Shown: positions 1 to 8,732 of the stretch, piece after piece
How positions within the stretch are numbered: position 1 is the stretch's first letter
Layout of the letters: every line of letters starts with the position of its first letter
Assembly (NCBI GenBank): GCA_001584585.1
Contig: LSYV01000253.1
Coordinates: forward strand, 4,769 to 18,831
Length of the DNA stretch: 14,063 nucleotides
Direction: 5' to 3'
From: Gonium pectorale
Lineage: Eukaryota > Chlorophyta > Chlorophyceae > Chlamydomonadales > Volvocaceae
Notes under the pieces: generated by a model
The model's database searches: none
The model's input: only the letters and a program-made list of their open reading frames with translations
Told to the model about the DNA's origin: nothing
Translations under genes and position numbers: made by a program

Positions 1-550
1 GGATACCCGCGTCAGCAAGGAAGCGCAGTGCCCCTGCTGCCCAGCAATCAGTCACCCCATCGACAAGCGCTAGCCTCAGGTCTGCCACGAAGGCCCGGTG
101 GCACAGCGTATCGGGGCGCTCTACCATTCCGTTCCAGAACCGTAAGACGAGCTTGGCCCAGTGGTACTGGAGCGGCCTCTGCGCCAACTCACGGTAGAGC
201 AGTGCTTGGGTAGGGGCGCGTGCTCCCACCACCGTTCGCATATAGGCCCTCTGCTCCTCAACCATGGGGTTCGTCATGGCACTCTCAAAAGACACATTGA
301 TGAAGTCGGGGCCCCACACCTGAGCCCCATAAGAGAAAACCGGCGCTACTAGTGTCCAGAACCAATCCATACGCAGTTTAGGCACGTGAATCTTATTCTC
401 CCGACACAAAGCAATGAGGGAATGCATGGCTCGCCTCCCAGACTTCAGGAGCTCTCCCGTGCACCCGGTGAAGCGCCGTCCTGGCCCGTACGTCAACCCC
501 AGGTACTTAGCGGTCTCAGCCACATGGCCTGAGCCACACAGTCGCTGCAC
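1..550 (-). mobile_element. LINE-type retrotransposon, 3' part of the reverse-transcriptase ORF (partial)
   Basis: Read on the minus strand, the frame is open from 550 to the left edge, about 183 codons; an in-frame TGA lies at 553-551. It contains KYLGLTYGP starting at 508, which resembles the late YLG motif of LINE reverse transcriptases. The segment SGRRAMHSL follows, then FSYGAQVWGPD near 337-305. Downstream come MVEEQRAYMRTVVGAR and LLYRELAQRPLQYHWAKL. This order (YLG, a helical stretch, a P-V-x-x-YG-x-x-VWG-P block, then an arginine-rich VLG/VVGAR-like block and a conserved C-terminal region) is typical of the C-terminal part of LINE ORF2 proteins in Chlamydomonas and Volvox relatives. 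The catalytic YADD region would lie upstream (above 550), but I could not read it there, so the copy is probably decayed or rearranged on that side. The element's 3' end lies outside the window. Family assignment is from motif recall. Confidence 0.85.
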
Positions 551-559
551 TCAAGATCT

Positions 560-1690
560 GCTGCTCCCTGGAAACGGTTCCCGGCAACAGGGCGATGCAC
601 GTCAGGCCCCACGGCAAGGCGCCCGGAGATCCGCAGGACCAGAGGCGGGGCCCTGACACAGTCGCCATTTACGGTAGAGCACCGCGCAAGAGCTCCCGCA
701 GCGGGCCAGCCAGCACAATGAGAGCCAGTCGGCAAGAGGGATCAGCATCACTCCCGGTTATCTTCTGCACTTCTCCTAGTTGTCCCATACCGGTACAGAG
801 CCAGCATGGCACGGGCGGAGCGCAGTCAGGACCGACCAATGTCTGACATGCTGGAGGGGCTTAAGATGGCCATGACATGCACTGCGCCCATATGCTCCGT
901 TGCGCCCGCCGCCTCTCCAACCCTACAGGTGCGCCAGCTCCCGAGAGTCCCGCACGCCCCTTGCCACGCGCTGCGTCACTGCGTGCCAGTTGACCTCCCC
1001 TGCTCCCAGCCCCTGCGCCAGTCATCACCGCCACAGCGCATCACCTTCATACCCGTCCGTGTCCAGGACCGCACAGCTAGGTAGGACACAGCAACAACTG
1101 TCACTGTCACTGTAAACTGCCTACACAACTTTACATCTGTTCATAAGGCGCCAACTGCCAACTGCCAAATGGGATGCAGGAGGCCTCTGTAGTTGCCGCC
1201 ACCAAGTGACCAAGCGATACCCCGCTGTGGCTGTGGCTGCATCCTCCCCTCCGCGCACGCCACCGCTGTCGCTGCCCCTGCCTTTCGGTGCTCACCATGC
1301 TTCAGGCCCTGCCAAGCCGACAGTCAACGTGTAGACGGCCCTCGCCCAGCAGTGACCTCCCTCCCTAACCCACAGCCTCTGCGCGGCAGCAAGCGCCCCT
1401 TCCGCAGTGCGGCACAAAGCCCTCCTACCATCCTACCACGGACCCAAGGACCCGCCACAGCAACGCAAACACGCGGCGTGCAGCGCCGCCCATGTGCCCC
1501 CCCGCTCCGCAAGCCCCTCCACCCCCGCCCACAACCCGTCTGTGCAGATGTGCAGGTCGCGTAAGCATGTCCCGTCGGCGCCATTCCCGCCCCCTGCCAT
1601 GTGCCTCTTGCCTCCTGCCAAACGCCCGCCACGCCCACGACCCTCTTCCACACATCGCCACCCGCTCCTACCGCTCTCGTGACATGCCGG
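560..1690. other. Gene-free C-rich stretch
   Basis: No convincing gene was seen on either strand. The plus strand is strongly pyrimidine-biased, especially at about 1190-1680, and this bias keeps several frames open by chance. A short frame on the minus strand (about 790-675) may be eroded upstream LINE sequence, but its motifs are not recognisable. Small features are a tandem ACTGCCA-type repeat near 1150-1167, TGTAA on the plus strand at 1111-1115, and TGTAA on the minus strand at 1135-1131. The latter could serve as a poly(A) signal for the ankyrin gene, but it is more than 500 bases past that gene's coding end. Confidence 0.6.
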
Positions 1691-1699
1691 TACTACCAA

Positions 1700-3604
1700 T
1701 AGGCCGTCCACTTACGGGTCCTTTCCTGCGGGGCACTGCGCAGGGCCGCTGCCGTGATCGACCACCAGGCCGAGTACCTTGTAGTCCCGCATGGGCCAGA
1801 CTCGCTCGCGCCACTCCATCCGCAATCGACCCCTCCAGGGCCCTCGGGTCCACGTGACAGCCCGCCTCCAGCAGGCTGCACAGCAGCGGCAGCGAGGTGG
1901 GAATGCGGTCGTCGGGCCCCTGGTGGCGGCGTCCAGGAACACCCGGCCGGTCGGACCCCAGGGCACCCCCAACCGCGACAGGCAGCGCACAGTGGCCAAG
2001 TCGCCGTTGTTGGCGCAGGCCTGTATGTACGGCTGCCCGTCCTACTGTACGGCGTCATCGCACACAAACACACGCACGGGTTGGAAAGGAAAACGCATAC
2101 GACGAGCGTAAGCCCGTCTGAGTGTGCGTGTATGGGCGGGGTGCATTCCGCAGCAGCGGCGGCAGCTGCTACCCGAGTCTGCTGACTGCCCGTCTGGTGA
2201 TGGGAATTACTATCGGCGCCCCGTGACACCCGCCCGAGGCACCTCCATCCAGAGCAGCGCGTACACAAGCAGCACCACCCCCCGCCCCCGAAGGGCATGA
2301 GCCCTTGTGCGTCCACTGGGCCTCCCACCCCGCGGCGCCAACCCGGGCCACGCAACTCCACGGGGCAGCCCGCCTTGACCGCCGCAGGGGAGGTGTCGCT
2401 GTCCCAAGGGTAACCCCGGCCCCGCAGCAAGGCCATCAGCTCCATGCTGCCCGACCTGGCAGCCAAGGCGAAGAGATCCGGTCTCTGCAGCAGCAGAGGA
2501 CGGACCTCCTCCAGCCACTGCTCGACCAGCACCCAGGCCAGCAAGTGCAGGTGCCCGCCCATCGCTGCACCGTACGCCGCCCCATAGAGATGCCAGAGTA
2601 TGGGGCAGGCAGCGCCTGCAGCGCCGCCAGGTGCCCGTCCTCCGCCGCACTCGCTCGATTGCGTGGCGGCGCCTCTGCCAGAAGGACCTGCAGCGCCGCC
2701 GTTTTGCCGCGGCGGGCGGCGGTACACAGCGCATCCGGCTCGACGGGGTACCCCGCCCCTGCAGCCAGGTCAGGCGGGCCAGCGCCTCGCCGTCGCCGGC
2801 CAGGGCGGCGGCCGTCGCCACCGCCATCGCACTGCGGGGTCACCCACACGCCTCTAGGTACTCCACCTTGGCGGCTCAGTCGGGCGTGGGGCTGCCTGCC
2901 GCGGAGATCAGGCGGTGAGGTTGCCGGCTGCCGAGTCACTGCCGGGCGTGCTGCAGCGCGGCCAGGTCACAGCCGTGCGCCACAGCGCACAGGTACTTGT
3001 CGTCGATGGTGATACTGCGGCTCTACTGGAGTAATCTCAGCGCCAGGTCCGCGAGGCCACCGCGCGCGGCGGCGACGATTCCTTCATCCGATGGCTCACG
3101 GCCCTCGGGAGGGGGCATCCGCTCGCACGAGTGCCGGTGGCCCCTGTTAGCGGCCGCCAGGAACGCAACGTGGTCTTTGCACGGGGCGAAGAAGTAGTCT
3201 AGGCGGTTGCGGCTGCAGTCCTGCAGCCATTGGCACATCGGTAGGCGCCCCGCGCCGGCCACGGCTTCGAAGGCCTCGGCGACCGCCCTCACGAAGCCCG
3301 CCGCCTGCAGCGCTACCTCCAGGTTGGGCAGCACGCCGCTGGCCGCCACGAGGCGGACCTGCTGCCTGCGGCGCTCCAGGGTCAGGTCGCGCGCGGCGCC
3401 CGGCGCAAGCCAGTGCGCCGCGGGCCGCAGCGGGCCGCTGAAGTGCTTCGCCGTTGCCTTGCTGACGTGACGAACGGATGAAAAAAGCTCAGAGAGATCG
3501 AGGCAGCCCACGATGCGCTCCGCCAGCTCCGGGGGCAGCTGCGGCTACAAGCAGCTGGACCAATGTGGCGCGACCGGCTCCACCGCAGTCGGCTGCTGCG
3601 CCAT
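1700..3604 (-). pseudogene. F-box-like/ankyrin-repeat protein gene, disrupted
   Basis: The likely original start is the ATG at 3604-3602 (MAQQPTAVEP...). An LPPELAERIVGCLDLSEL block follows, resembling an F-box-like N-terminus. Ankyrin-type modules come next: AAHWLAPGAARDLTLERR, LEVALQAAGF, ARLTWLQGRGYPVEPDAL, AARRGKTAALQVLLAE, AAEDGHLAALQ, AMGGHLHLLAWVL and LRGRGYPWDSDT. The last exon starts at 2041 after an acceptor and reads DGQPYIQACANNGDLATV, then RCLSRLGVPWG. This layout matches the large volvocine ankyrin family. The frame is interrupted by stops at 3547-3545, 3025-3023, 2938-2936, 2878-2876 and 2842-2840, and by apparent frameshifts near 2752, between 2630 and 2540, and near 1920. An intron of roughly 250-300 bases before 2041 is likely; its donor is uncertain. 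Some breaks could be undetected introns or assembly errors, but the number and the readable sequence on both sides of each stop favour a pseudogene. The 3' end is not well defined. Confidence 0.85.
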
Positions 3605-4518
3605 CGTTGAAGCGCTGCTAAGTGTTTGCTAGATGGACTGCAGCAAAAGATGGCACGATGTGGACACGCTTTCGCCCGGGGAGGATCCAACCAGGCCGTG
3701 CGGGCAACAAGTTTAGATATGTACAGATTCAGGTGCCGGCGGTTCGTGCCCAGGGACAGACACGGTCACTCTCTTTGACGTAACATAACGTACAGTACCG
3801 CCGAGTGCTCGCCCGTACAACAGACCGTACAGGAATCGAGTGCCATACGCGTATCCGCTCACGGTCAGCGTCGTGGCCGCGTGGGCGGGGGCGCACTGGC
3901 GGGGTGCCACCACCACAAATGATACCGTGTATGGCTGAAGCCGCGCCGGGGGGGGGGCGGGCGGAAGGGCCTGTTGTCCTGAAGGGTTGGGCCACAGAAT
4001 GGCCGCCAGGGCCCAGCCAGAGCAGCCATCTGCACTGGGCCCAGCCGCTGATGATCCCATCCTTCGAAGCGGTCCCTGGCGGGCTACTGGATGTATGCAT
4101 TCAGCTCAGGAGCACTGGCGGAGCGGCGGGAAGGGGCGGGGGAAGGGGCACAACGAGGAATGTCAGAGTCGAGAACCGAGGCGTAGCACAAATGCGACGA
4201 AAAGCGACGAATGACAGAGCAGGACCCCGTGACCTAAATGGGCTACGGTGGTGGCGCCGAAAGGGGCCGTGAAGGCGCGCGGGGGCTCTGATAAAGTGCA
4301 TGCGGCTGTGCGTGGACGTGGGAGTGCGGGGATGCATGACGCCGTGAGCTGGCCCGCGTAGGGCTCCCCGCAGCACGGCGACACCGAGGAGATGCACCGC
4401 GGCACATGCTTGCGGTGTCGGTCGTTGCCGCTATGAGAAAACGGCAGCACGGGGGCACAGGGGCGGCGAGGCGACGTGGCGATACACCGTTACAGGGGCT
4501 CAGGGGGCTAGCGCTGGC
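3605..4518. other. Gene-free stretch upstream of the ankyrin pseudogene
   Basis: This stretch includes the 5' flank of the minus-strand ankyrin pseudogene. I recognised no protein, although frames of up to about 155 codons stay open at this GC content. It holds a run of ten G at 3948-3957, where sequencing length errors are likely, and a plus-strand G-tract cluster at 4128-4148. Many GTAC-containing words lie at 3790-3840, without an ordered repeat. Confidence 0.5.
4128..4148 (+). other. Potential G-quadruplex motif
   Basis: Four G tracts of 3, 4, 5 and 4 bases are separated by loops of AA, C and AA. This fits the usual G3+N1-7 pattern for an intramolecular quadruplex. Nothing nearby indicates a function. 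Confidence 0.6.
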
Positions 4519-4770
4519 AGAGCCCAAAACGGCTGCGACGCCCCGCTCCCAACGCGACGCGCACGCAGCGCAAAATAGACGACGCCCTACTGCTCCTGAC
4601 GAAGCCCTTTAAGGAACCCAAAACGGCCGTGACACCCCGCACTAAAAGCGATGCGCAGGCAGGGCCCCACACGGTCCCCTGCCGCGCCTAACCAACCCGC
4701 GAAGTCCCGCCCCAGTAAGCACCCCCAAAGGAAACCCGCGAAGTCCGCAGCACAAGGAACCGAACCCCCG
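4519..4770. repeat. Degenerate GC-rich repeat block
   Basis: A 24-base segment at 4523-4546 recurs at 4617-4640, 94 bases later, with 21 of 24 matches; each copy starts CCCAAAACGGC and ends CCCCGC. A second word, AACCCGCGAAGTCC, occurs exactly at 4694-4707 and 4733-4746. Related words (GGAACCCAAA, GGAACCGAACCC) are scattered through the block. It looks like an old, diverged tandem or nested repeat. I cannot tie it to a named element. Confidence 0.7.
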
Positions 4771-5530
4771 ATCACATGCTGTGGTATGCAAGGAATGTAT
4801 CAATCAACGGGTTGGTAACCCCGCTCCCTACCCCTCCCATCACCCTGCATTTGTATTCTGCGAAGGCAGTGAAGGGACTGTATCCAGTGACTACAAAGCA
4901 ACTCGGCAGGAACGCAATTTGGCGAGAGGCAGTGCAGGGCAAAACAATCTGTCCGTGGGTTAGTGCTGAAGTGCCATTGCGGATTGTTATATATGGCTAT
5001 ATGCACCTGCAACGTGTTTATTTGGCAGCTGCCCCGGTTCATTTGTCAGCGTGCGTAGGCAGGTGAAGCTCTTACTCCGGGACACATGTAACACACTAAC
5101 ACAGCGTAACACAACACCGGCCGTTACACACACACCCGATTGCGGAGTGGCCCACCCCTGTTGTGGTTGGGTGACGTTGTAACTTGGCACATGGATGGAA
5201 GGCCCCTGTGAAATGTAGTTCTCGCAATGCTTTTTGACACTTCATACCAGACCCCCCCTAATGCACGGCTGCTAACCCCCTCCCTCCCCCTTCCATCGAA
5301 CGCGTTGTGACACGACAGTGGCCGCATTACTTGTAGTGCGTGGGATGTAGTTCGCTGTGCACGGCGCGCCATCAGCACAAGGCAGATGATGGCGCCTGCT
5401 GTGAGCGTTTCTCATGCATAGACACGAACCCCCTCCCTCCCCCGCCCTCCCACCACCTTGCAATCACGTGCTACGGACTGCATGAGCTGCATAAATGGGT
5501 TGCTGAGTAAGGCCGCACGGACGAAAGCGG
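4771..5530. other. Gene-free stretch with repeated C-rich tracts
   Basis: No gene is recognised. A 96-codon open frame at 4776-5066 on the plus strand starts with ATG, but it has no motif or intron signature and its composition resembles noncoding DNA. An exact 17-base C-rich word, AACCCCCTCCCTCCCCC, occurs at 5274-5290 and 5427-5443. Looser versions occur near 4818-4840 and 5718-5735. They may be remnants of a dispersed family or simply low-complexity pyrimidine tracts. Confidence 0.5.
5429..5451 (-). other. Strong potential G-quadruplex motif
   Basis: On the minus strand this is five G tracts (3, 3, 5, 3 and 5 bases) with single-base loops, the arrangement known to give very stable parallel quadruplexes. 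It overlaps the second copy of the 17-base C-rich word and lies about 80 bases left of the minisatellite. A functional role is unproven. Confidence 0.7.
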
Positions 5531-5657
5531 ACACGCTGTCCAGGACCATGTTGCACGTACACGCTGTTGCACGTACACGCTGTTGCACGTACACGCTGTT
5601 GCACGTACACGCTGTTGCACGTACATGCTGTTGCACGTACACGCTGTCCAGGACCAT
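5531..5657. repeat. 16-bp minisatellite bracketed by a 19-bp direct repeat
   Basis: Six head-to-tail copies of GTTGCACGTACACGCT occupy 5550-5645. Copies start at 5550, 5566, 5582, 5598, 5614 and 5630. Only the fifth differs, with T for C in ACATGCT. The array is bracketed by two copies of ACACGCTGTCCAGGACCAT at 5531-5549 and 5639-5657; the first seven bases of the right copy are the end of the last unit. Near-perfect identity implies recent expansion or homogenisation. The unit is not a multiple of three, so all frames through it stay open with a 16-residue period and produce false ORFs on both strands. Confidence 0.97.
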
Positions 5658-6559
5658 AGCTGTTCAGGGCCTTGACACTGGCCTTTTTTACGGCGGATTC
5701 TACGTTATGAAGACTGTCCCCGCTCCCCCTCCCACTGCCTTGCGGTGGCATGCTGTACACAACGGCAGTGTGCTGTCACAACCCGCCGCAGTCTATAACT
5801 CCATGCATGCTTCGTTTGACCGTGCATGCCACCGTCTTGCGTGCATAAAGTGGTAACCGATACAACCTCTGGCGTGCGTATGCTGCGTCTCAAGCCTGGC
5901 CCACGGGTCCCTGATTGCAATACGGTAACCTGCGCCGGACGGAAGCGGGCCAGGACCTACCGGCACATCATGGCCCCCAGGCCCCCTGCCTACAACAGGA
6001 ATCCCCGATATGGAAAGCGCTCTTTGCATTAGTCATGTAGTTGCGGTCCGCACTAGCCGGACAAGCGCTCATGCATCCCTCTCCCAACCGTGTGTTCCTC
6101 GGCAGTGGACAAGTCCAGCAGGACTCACATCTCACGACCGTCACTTTGTTTTCCCCTAGAGCCCCGCATTCATAGGATTCTTTGACCTTCCGTTCAAGCG
6201 ATCGAACTTAAACTATGGCCATCCGATTGGCTTTCGCAGTTTGCACGCACATGGCCGGCATTCCGGCGTACAGGAGGGGACGTAGCAAGGGCCTGCGTCC
6301 CTCAAAAGGGGACCGGCCCGCCCCTCATCTTTTCAAACAGCAGTCTCACTGCTCTCATGCCACACTGATACATAACCAGGGGTCGGTAGAGGGGGGATGT
6401 CATAAGATGTTTCGGCAGGTGGTCTCCTTAGTTGAGTTTCATCATTCGCCACATGACAGATGACGTAGCATGCTGCTGTCGCATCCGGTTTCTCGTCCTC
6501 ACAGCACAAGACACAAGACACAAGACGCTCAATGAGACCCTCCTGCTCTACGGACGCCA
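5658..6559. other. Gene-free stretch, probably including the 3' flank of the FAHD1-like gene
   Basis: No coding exons are recognised. GCATGC/GTGCAT words are frequent at 5740-5890. Three tandem copies of CACAAGA lie at 6505-6525, just past the stop of the minus-strand FAHD1-like gene. This side should hold that gene's 3' UTR, but no TGTAA (TTACA on the plus strand) was noticed within a few hundred bases of the stop, so its poly(A) site is unresolved. Confidence 0.5.
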
Positions 6560-8481
6560 CTAGTTGCTTGCGCACACTCGCCACACTGCCTCGCTAAGCG
6601 CTTTCCCCTCATGGCCAAGGACCCTCGCCACGATCTCGTCTCCGGGCCGCATCGCTGATACGCCGGGTGGCGTGCCCGTCAGCAACACGTCGCCGGGCAT
6701 CACCGGGAAGTGCGTCCGTACGTACGACACCTGGAGGCAGGCAGCATGGGGCCGACGCAGATGCAGGTATAAGTAACGCGTTGGGCAGAGCGGTGCTCAT
6801 TGCTAGAGATGCCGCTCACCGCCTTCTACCTCACCAAAACAGTGGACGCCTACTCGCGGCCCACCCAGGCGCCTGCACGGCTTTTGAAGCGCGACGGCAT
6901 GGGAATGCGACCCCATGAGCCCTTACGAGGTGGCCCATAGCAACAGTGCATGAGCGTAACAAGGAGAAGACTAGAGGCCCCTAGAACCTCCGTACAGACG
7001 GCCCCACCTGGGTCGCCAGGTCAAACACCATGTCTGCAGTACGGCCCGTCTGACGCCGTACGCCGTTGACGTCCAGCGTCAGGGTAAGGGACGCCGGGTC
7101 CACCCCTGCGGTGGGCAGCCAGGATCTACGTTAGCTATCGACAACGGCCGGCGGAACGGGGACGTCACTGCTACGGTGCATGACCGCGATGGCCGCATGG
7201 CGAGGTGTCAATACCCTCGTGCCATGATGACCGTTGCCAAGGTTTCTACCTCGAATGCTCGGCCTCGTGCCGGCAGCTCTGCACAGCCATGTACGTATCC
7301 GATGCGGTTTGGCGCGTGCTATGCCGCACCTTTGAGGCTGAATGCCGGCCCCAAGGGCGTGGAACCGCGGAAGCTCTTGGCCAGCGTCCAGGGCCACTGC
7401 TGTTGCTTTAATTCGGCCTGTAAACGTATGGGCGGTTGATCCACACCATTATCAGCCAGCAATCACGGTCGCTCCCGTCGAAGACCCGAATGGCTGTCCG
7501 GTCCATCAACGACTGCAAGCGGGATCCCGAGCTAAGAATGTATACGCGCTGCGCTGAAAACTGGCTATTCAAGCCTTTCCCTGCTCTGCGTCCGTTTCTT
7601 CCCCCGCTTCCGCCAAACCTGCACGTCCCGAGCTGTCAGGTCCAACGCCACGGCGGCCCGGACCGGGGCCAGGTCCGGCCCCAGCTCCACAGCCAGCTCC
7701 ACCTGAGTGCATCACCGCGGATAGAAGATTAGGGATTGGACAAGGATCCCGCTTGCAGGGGACCTTCGGACGGTTTCTGCGCGAGTCAGGGTGATGCTGC
7801 AACGCTGTAGATGAGCGTAGTGGAGAGCAAATGGGCCAATGCCACGGAGGAAATCCAGCTCAGCCATGCCGCACTTCGCATGTGCCGCCAACACGTTGCG
7901 CTCCCGGCCTCGAACGCAGGATGCAGCTCCAGGCACGCAAGGCCGCCATGCTGCCATGCTCCATATCCCAAACTCGCGCTTGCAGCACGCACTCTATGCA
8001 AGGCTGGGCTTTGGCTTATGGCAGACCCGTCCAGCTGCAGTGCCGATCCGCCCTTCGAAACGCCGCACCTCATGGTGCACGTCAGCAGACCATTCCGGCA
8101 GTCGTAGCACTCCCGGCTTAACGGCCGAGCTGCCCGCCTTCAGGAAGATCATCGGCTTGGAAGGGACATCGTTACCCAGCTCCCGTGCATGCTCCGCATA
8201 GTTGCGACCAATGCACCAGATGTTGGCAGGGGCCAGCGGCTGCGCCTGCTGCACCGCTTGCGTGGCGACCGTGGACGTGGACGCTGCAGCTGCCGAGGTG
8301 CAGAGGGGCACGCTCCTCACCGCAGCAAAACACGCCTGGGAGCCCGCCAGAGAACCAGAGCCTATGAGAGGCGCGTGTGGAGAGAGGGTTTCACGAAGGG
8401 GCAAGCACCACACCAGGGAACTTACAGCTCACCTTGCGCGCAGCCTCCCAGCAGCCGCGTGAGGGAACCCGTCGCCTTCAT
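6560..8481 (-). CDS. FAHD1: FAHD1-like acylpyruvase/oxaloacetate decarboxylase, six exons, probably mitochondrial
   Basis: Exons on the minus strand are 8481-8433, 8361-8069, 7702-7619, 7417-7330, 7105-7008 and 6730-6560. All introns are GT-AG and all phases match, giving 260 residues and a TAG stop. Residues 1 to about 63 ([14 protein letters not shown]..., rich in Ala, Ser, Thr and Arg, nearly no acid) look like an organelle presequence. The fumarylacetoacetate hydrolase fold starts near residue 64 with [12 protein letters not shown]. By comparison with human FAHD1 as I recall it, the catalytic His and Glu are H74 and E77, the Mg ligands are E114, E116 (HHEVEL) and D135 (LDLTARD), and the lysine is K156 (PWTLAKSF). 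The C-terminus has [12 protein letters not shown]. Family enzymes cleave acylpyruvates and decarboxylate oxaloacetate in mitochondria. Oddity: about ten residues are missing between E116 and D135. It is divergent from the Clot-like gene. A further 3' exon cannot be excluded. Confidence 0.9.
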
Positions 8482-8732
8482 GCCAGGAGTATATGTTTGG
8501 CCGGCGCCCTGATGGACAGCGACGAATGAGCCTGTTCGCGCCGGTTGTCGTCCGGCGGGCCTTCAGTTACTATCAGCAACCGTCAATCAGATCGAGGCAA
8601 GCTTCTCAAGTACATATGTCTGTGTAGACCACGTTCATAGAAGAGTATTCATGGGTGGAGCCTTGCCGTAGTCACTAACTACTTCGTTGCGGTTCGGTGC
8701 TTCGGCCAGTTAGCTGCTGCAGTTAAGAACGA
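8482..8732. promoter_or_regulatory. Shared upstream region of two divergent genes
   Basis: Only 251 bases separate the start codons of the minus-strand FAHD1-like gene and the plus-strand Clot-like gene, so both 5' UTRs and promoters must lie here or overlap the neighbouring 5' exons. A weak TATA-like word (TACATATG, 8611-8618) is about 115 bases upstream of the plus-strand ATG. GC-rich words with GCCGG/CCGGC cores lie at 8500-8560. No named operator is recognised. Position is the main evidence. Confidence 0.65.

Noticed and set aside
806..1653. Several 70-120-codon frames on both strands in the C-rich region
   Set aside because: Their composition is dominated by Pro, Arg, Ser and Ala, as expected from biased bases. 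No motifs, and no exon pairs with matching phase.
1693..2727. 344-codon open frame on the minus strand, the longest in the window
   Set aside because: Only short parts of it carry ankyrin-family sequence. The rest is read-through of a probable intron and out-of-frame pseudogene DNA, so it is not a real single protein.
4730..4800. tRNA T-arm-like word on the minus strand (GGTTCGGTTCC)
   Set aside because: The invariant A58 is replaced by G, and no A-box or acceptor stem can be placed upstream. It is better explained as part of the repeat block.
5412..5856. Open frames on both strands with repeated Thr-Cys-Val-Tyr-rich peptides
   Set aside because: These are artefacts of the 16-bp minisatellite, whose unit is not a multiple of three and has no stop in any frame.
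7994..8413. A 139-residue single-frame version of the FAHD1-like N-terminus
   Set aside because: It begins at GTG, not ATG, inside an intron and runs past the exon 2 donor at 8068. The spliced model with an ATG at 8481 explains the sequence better.
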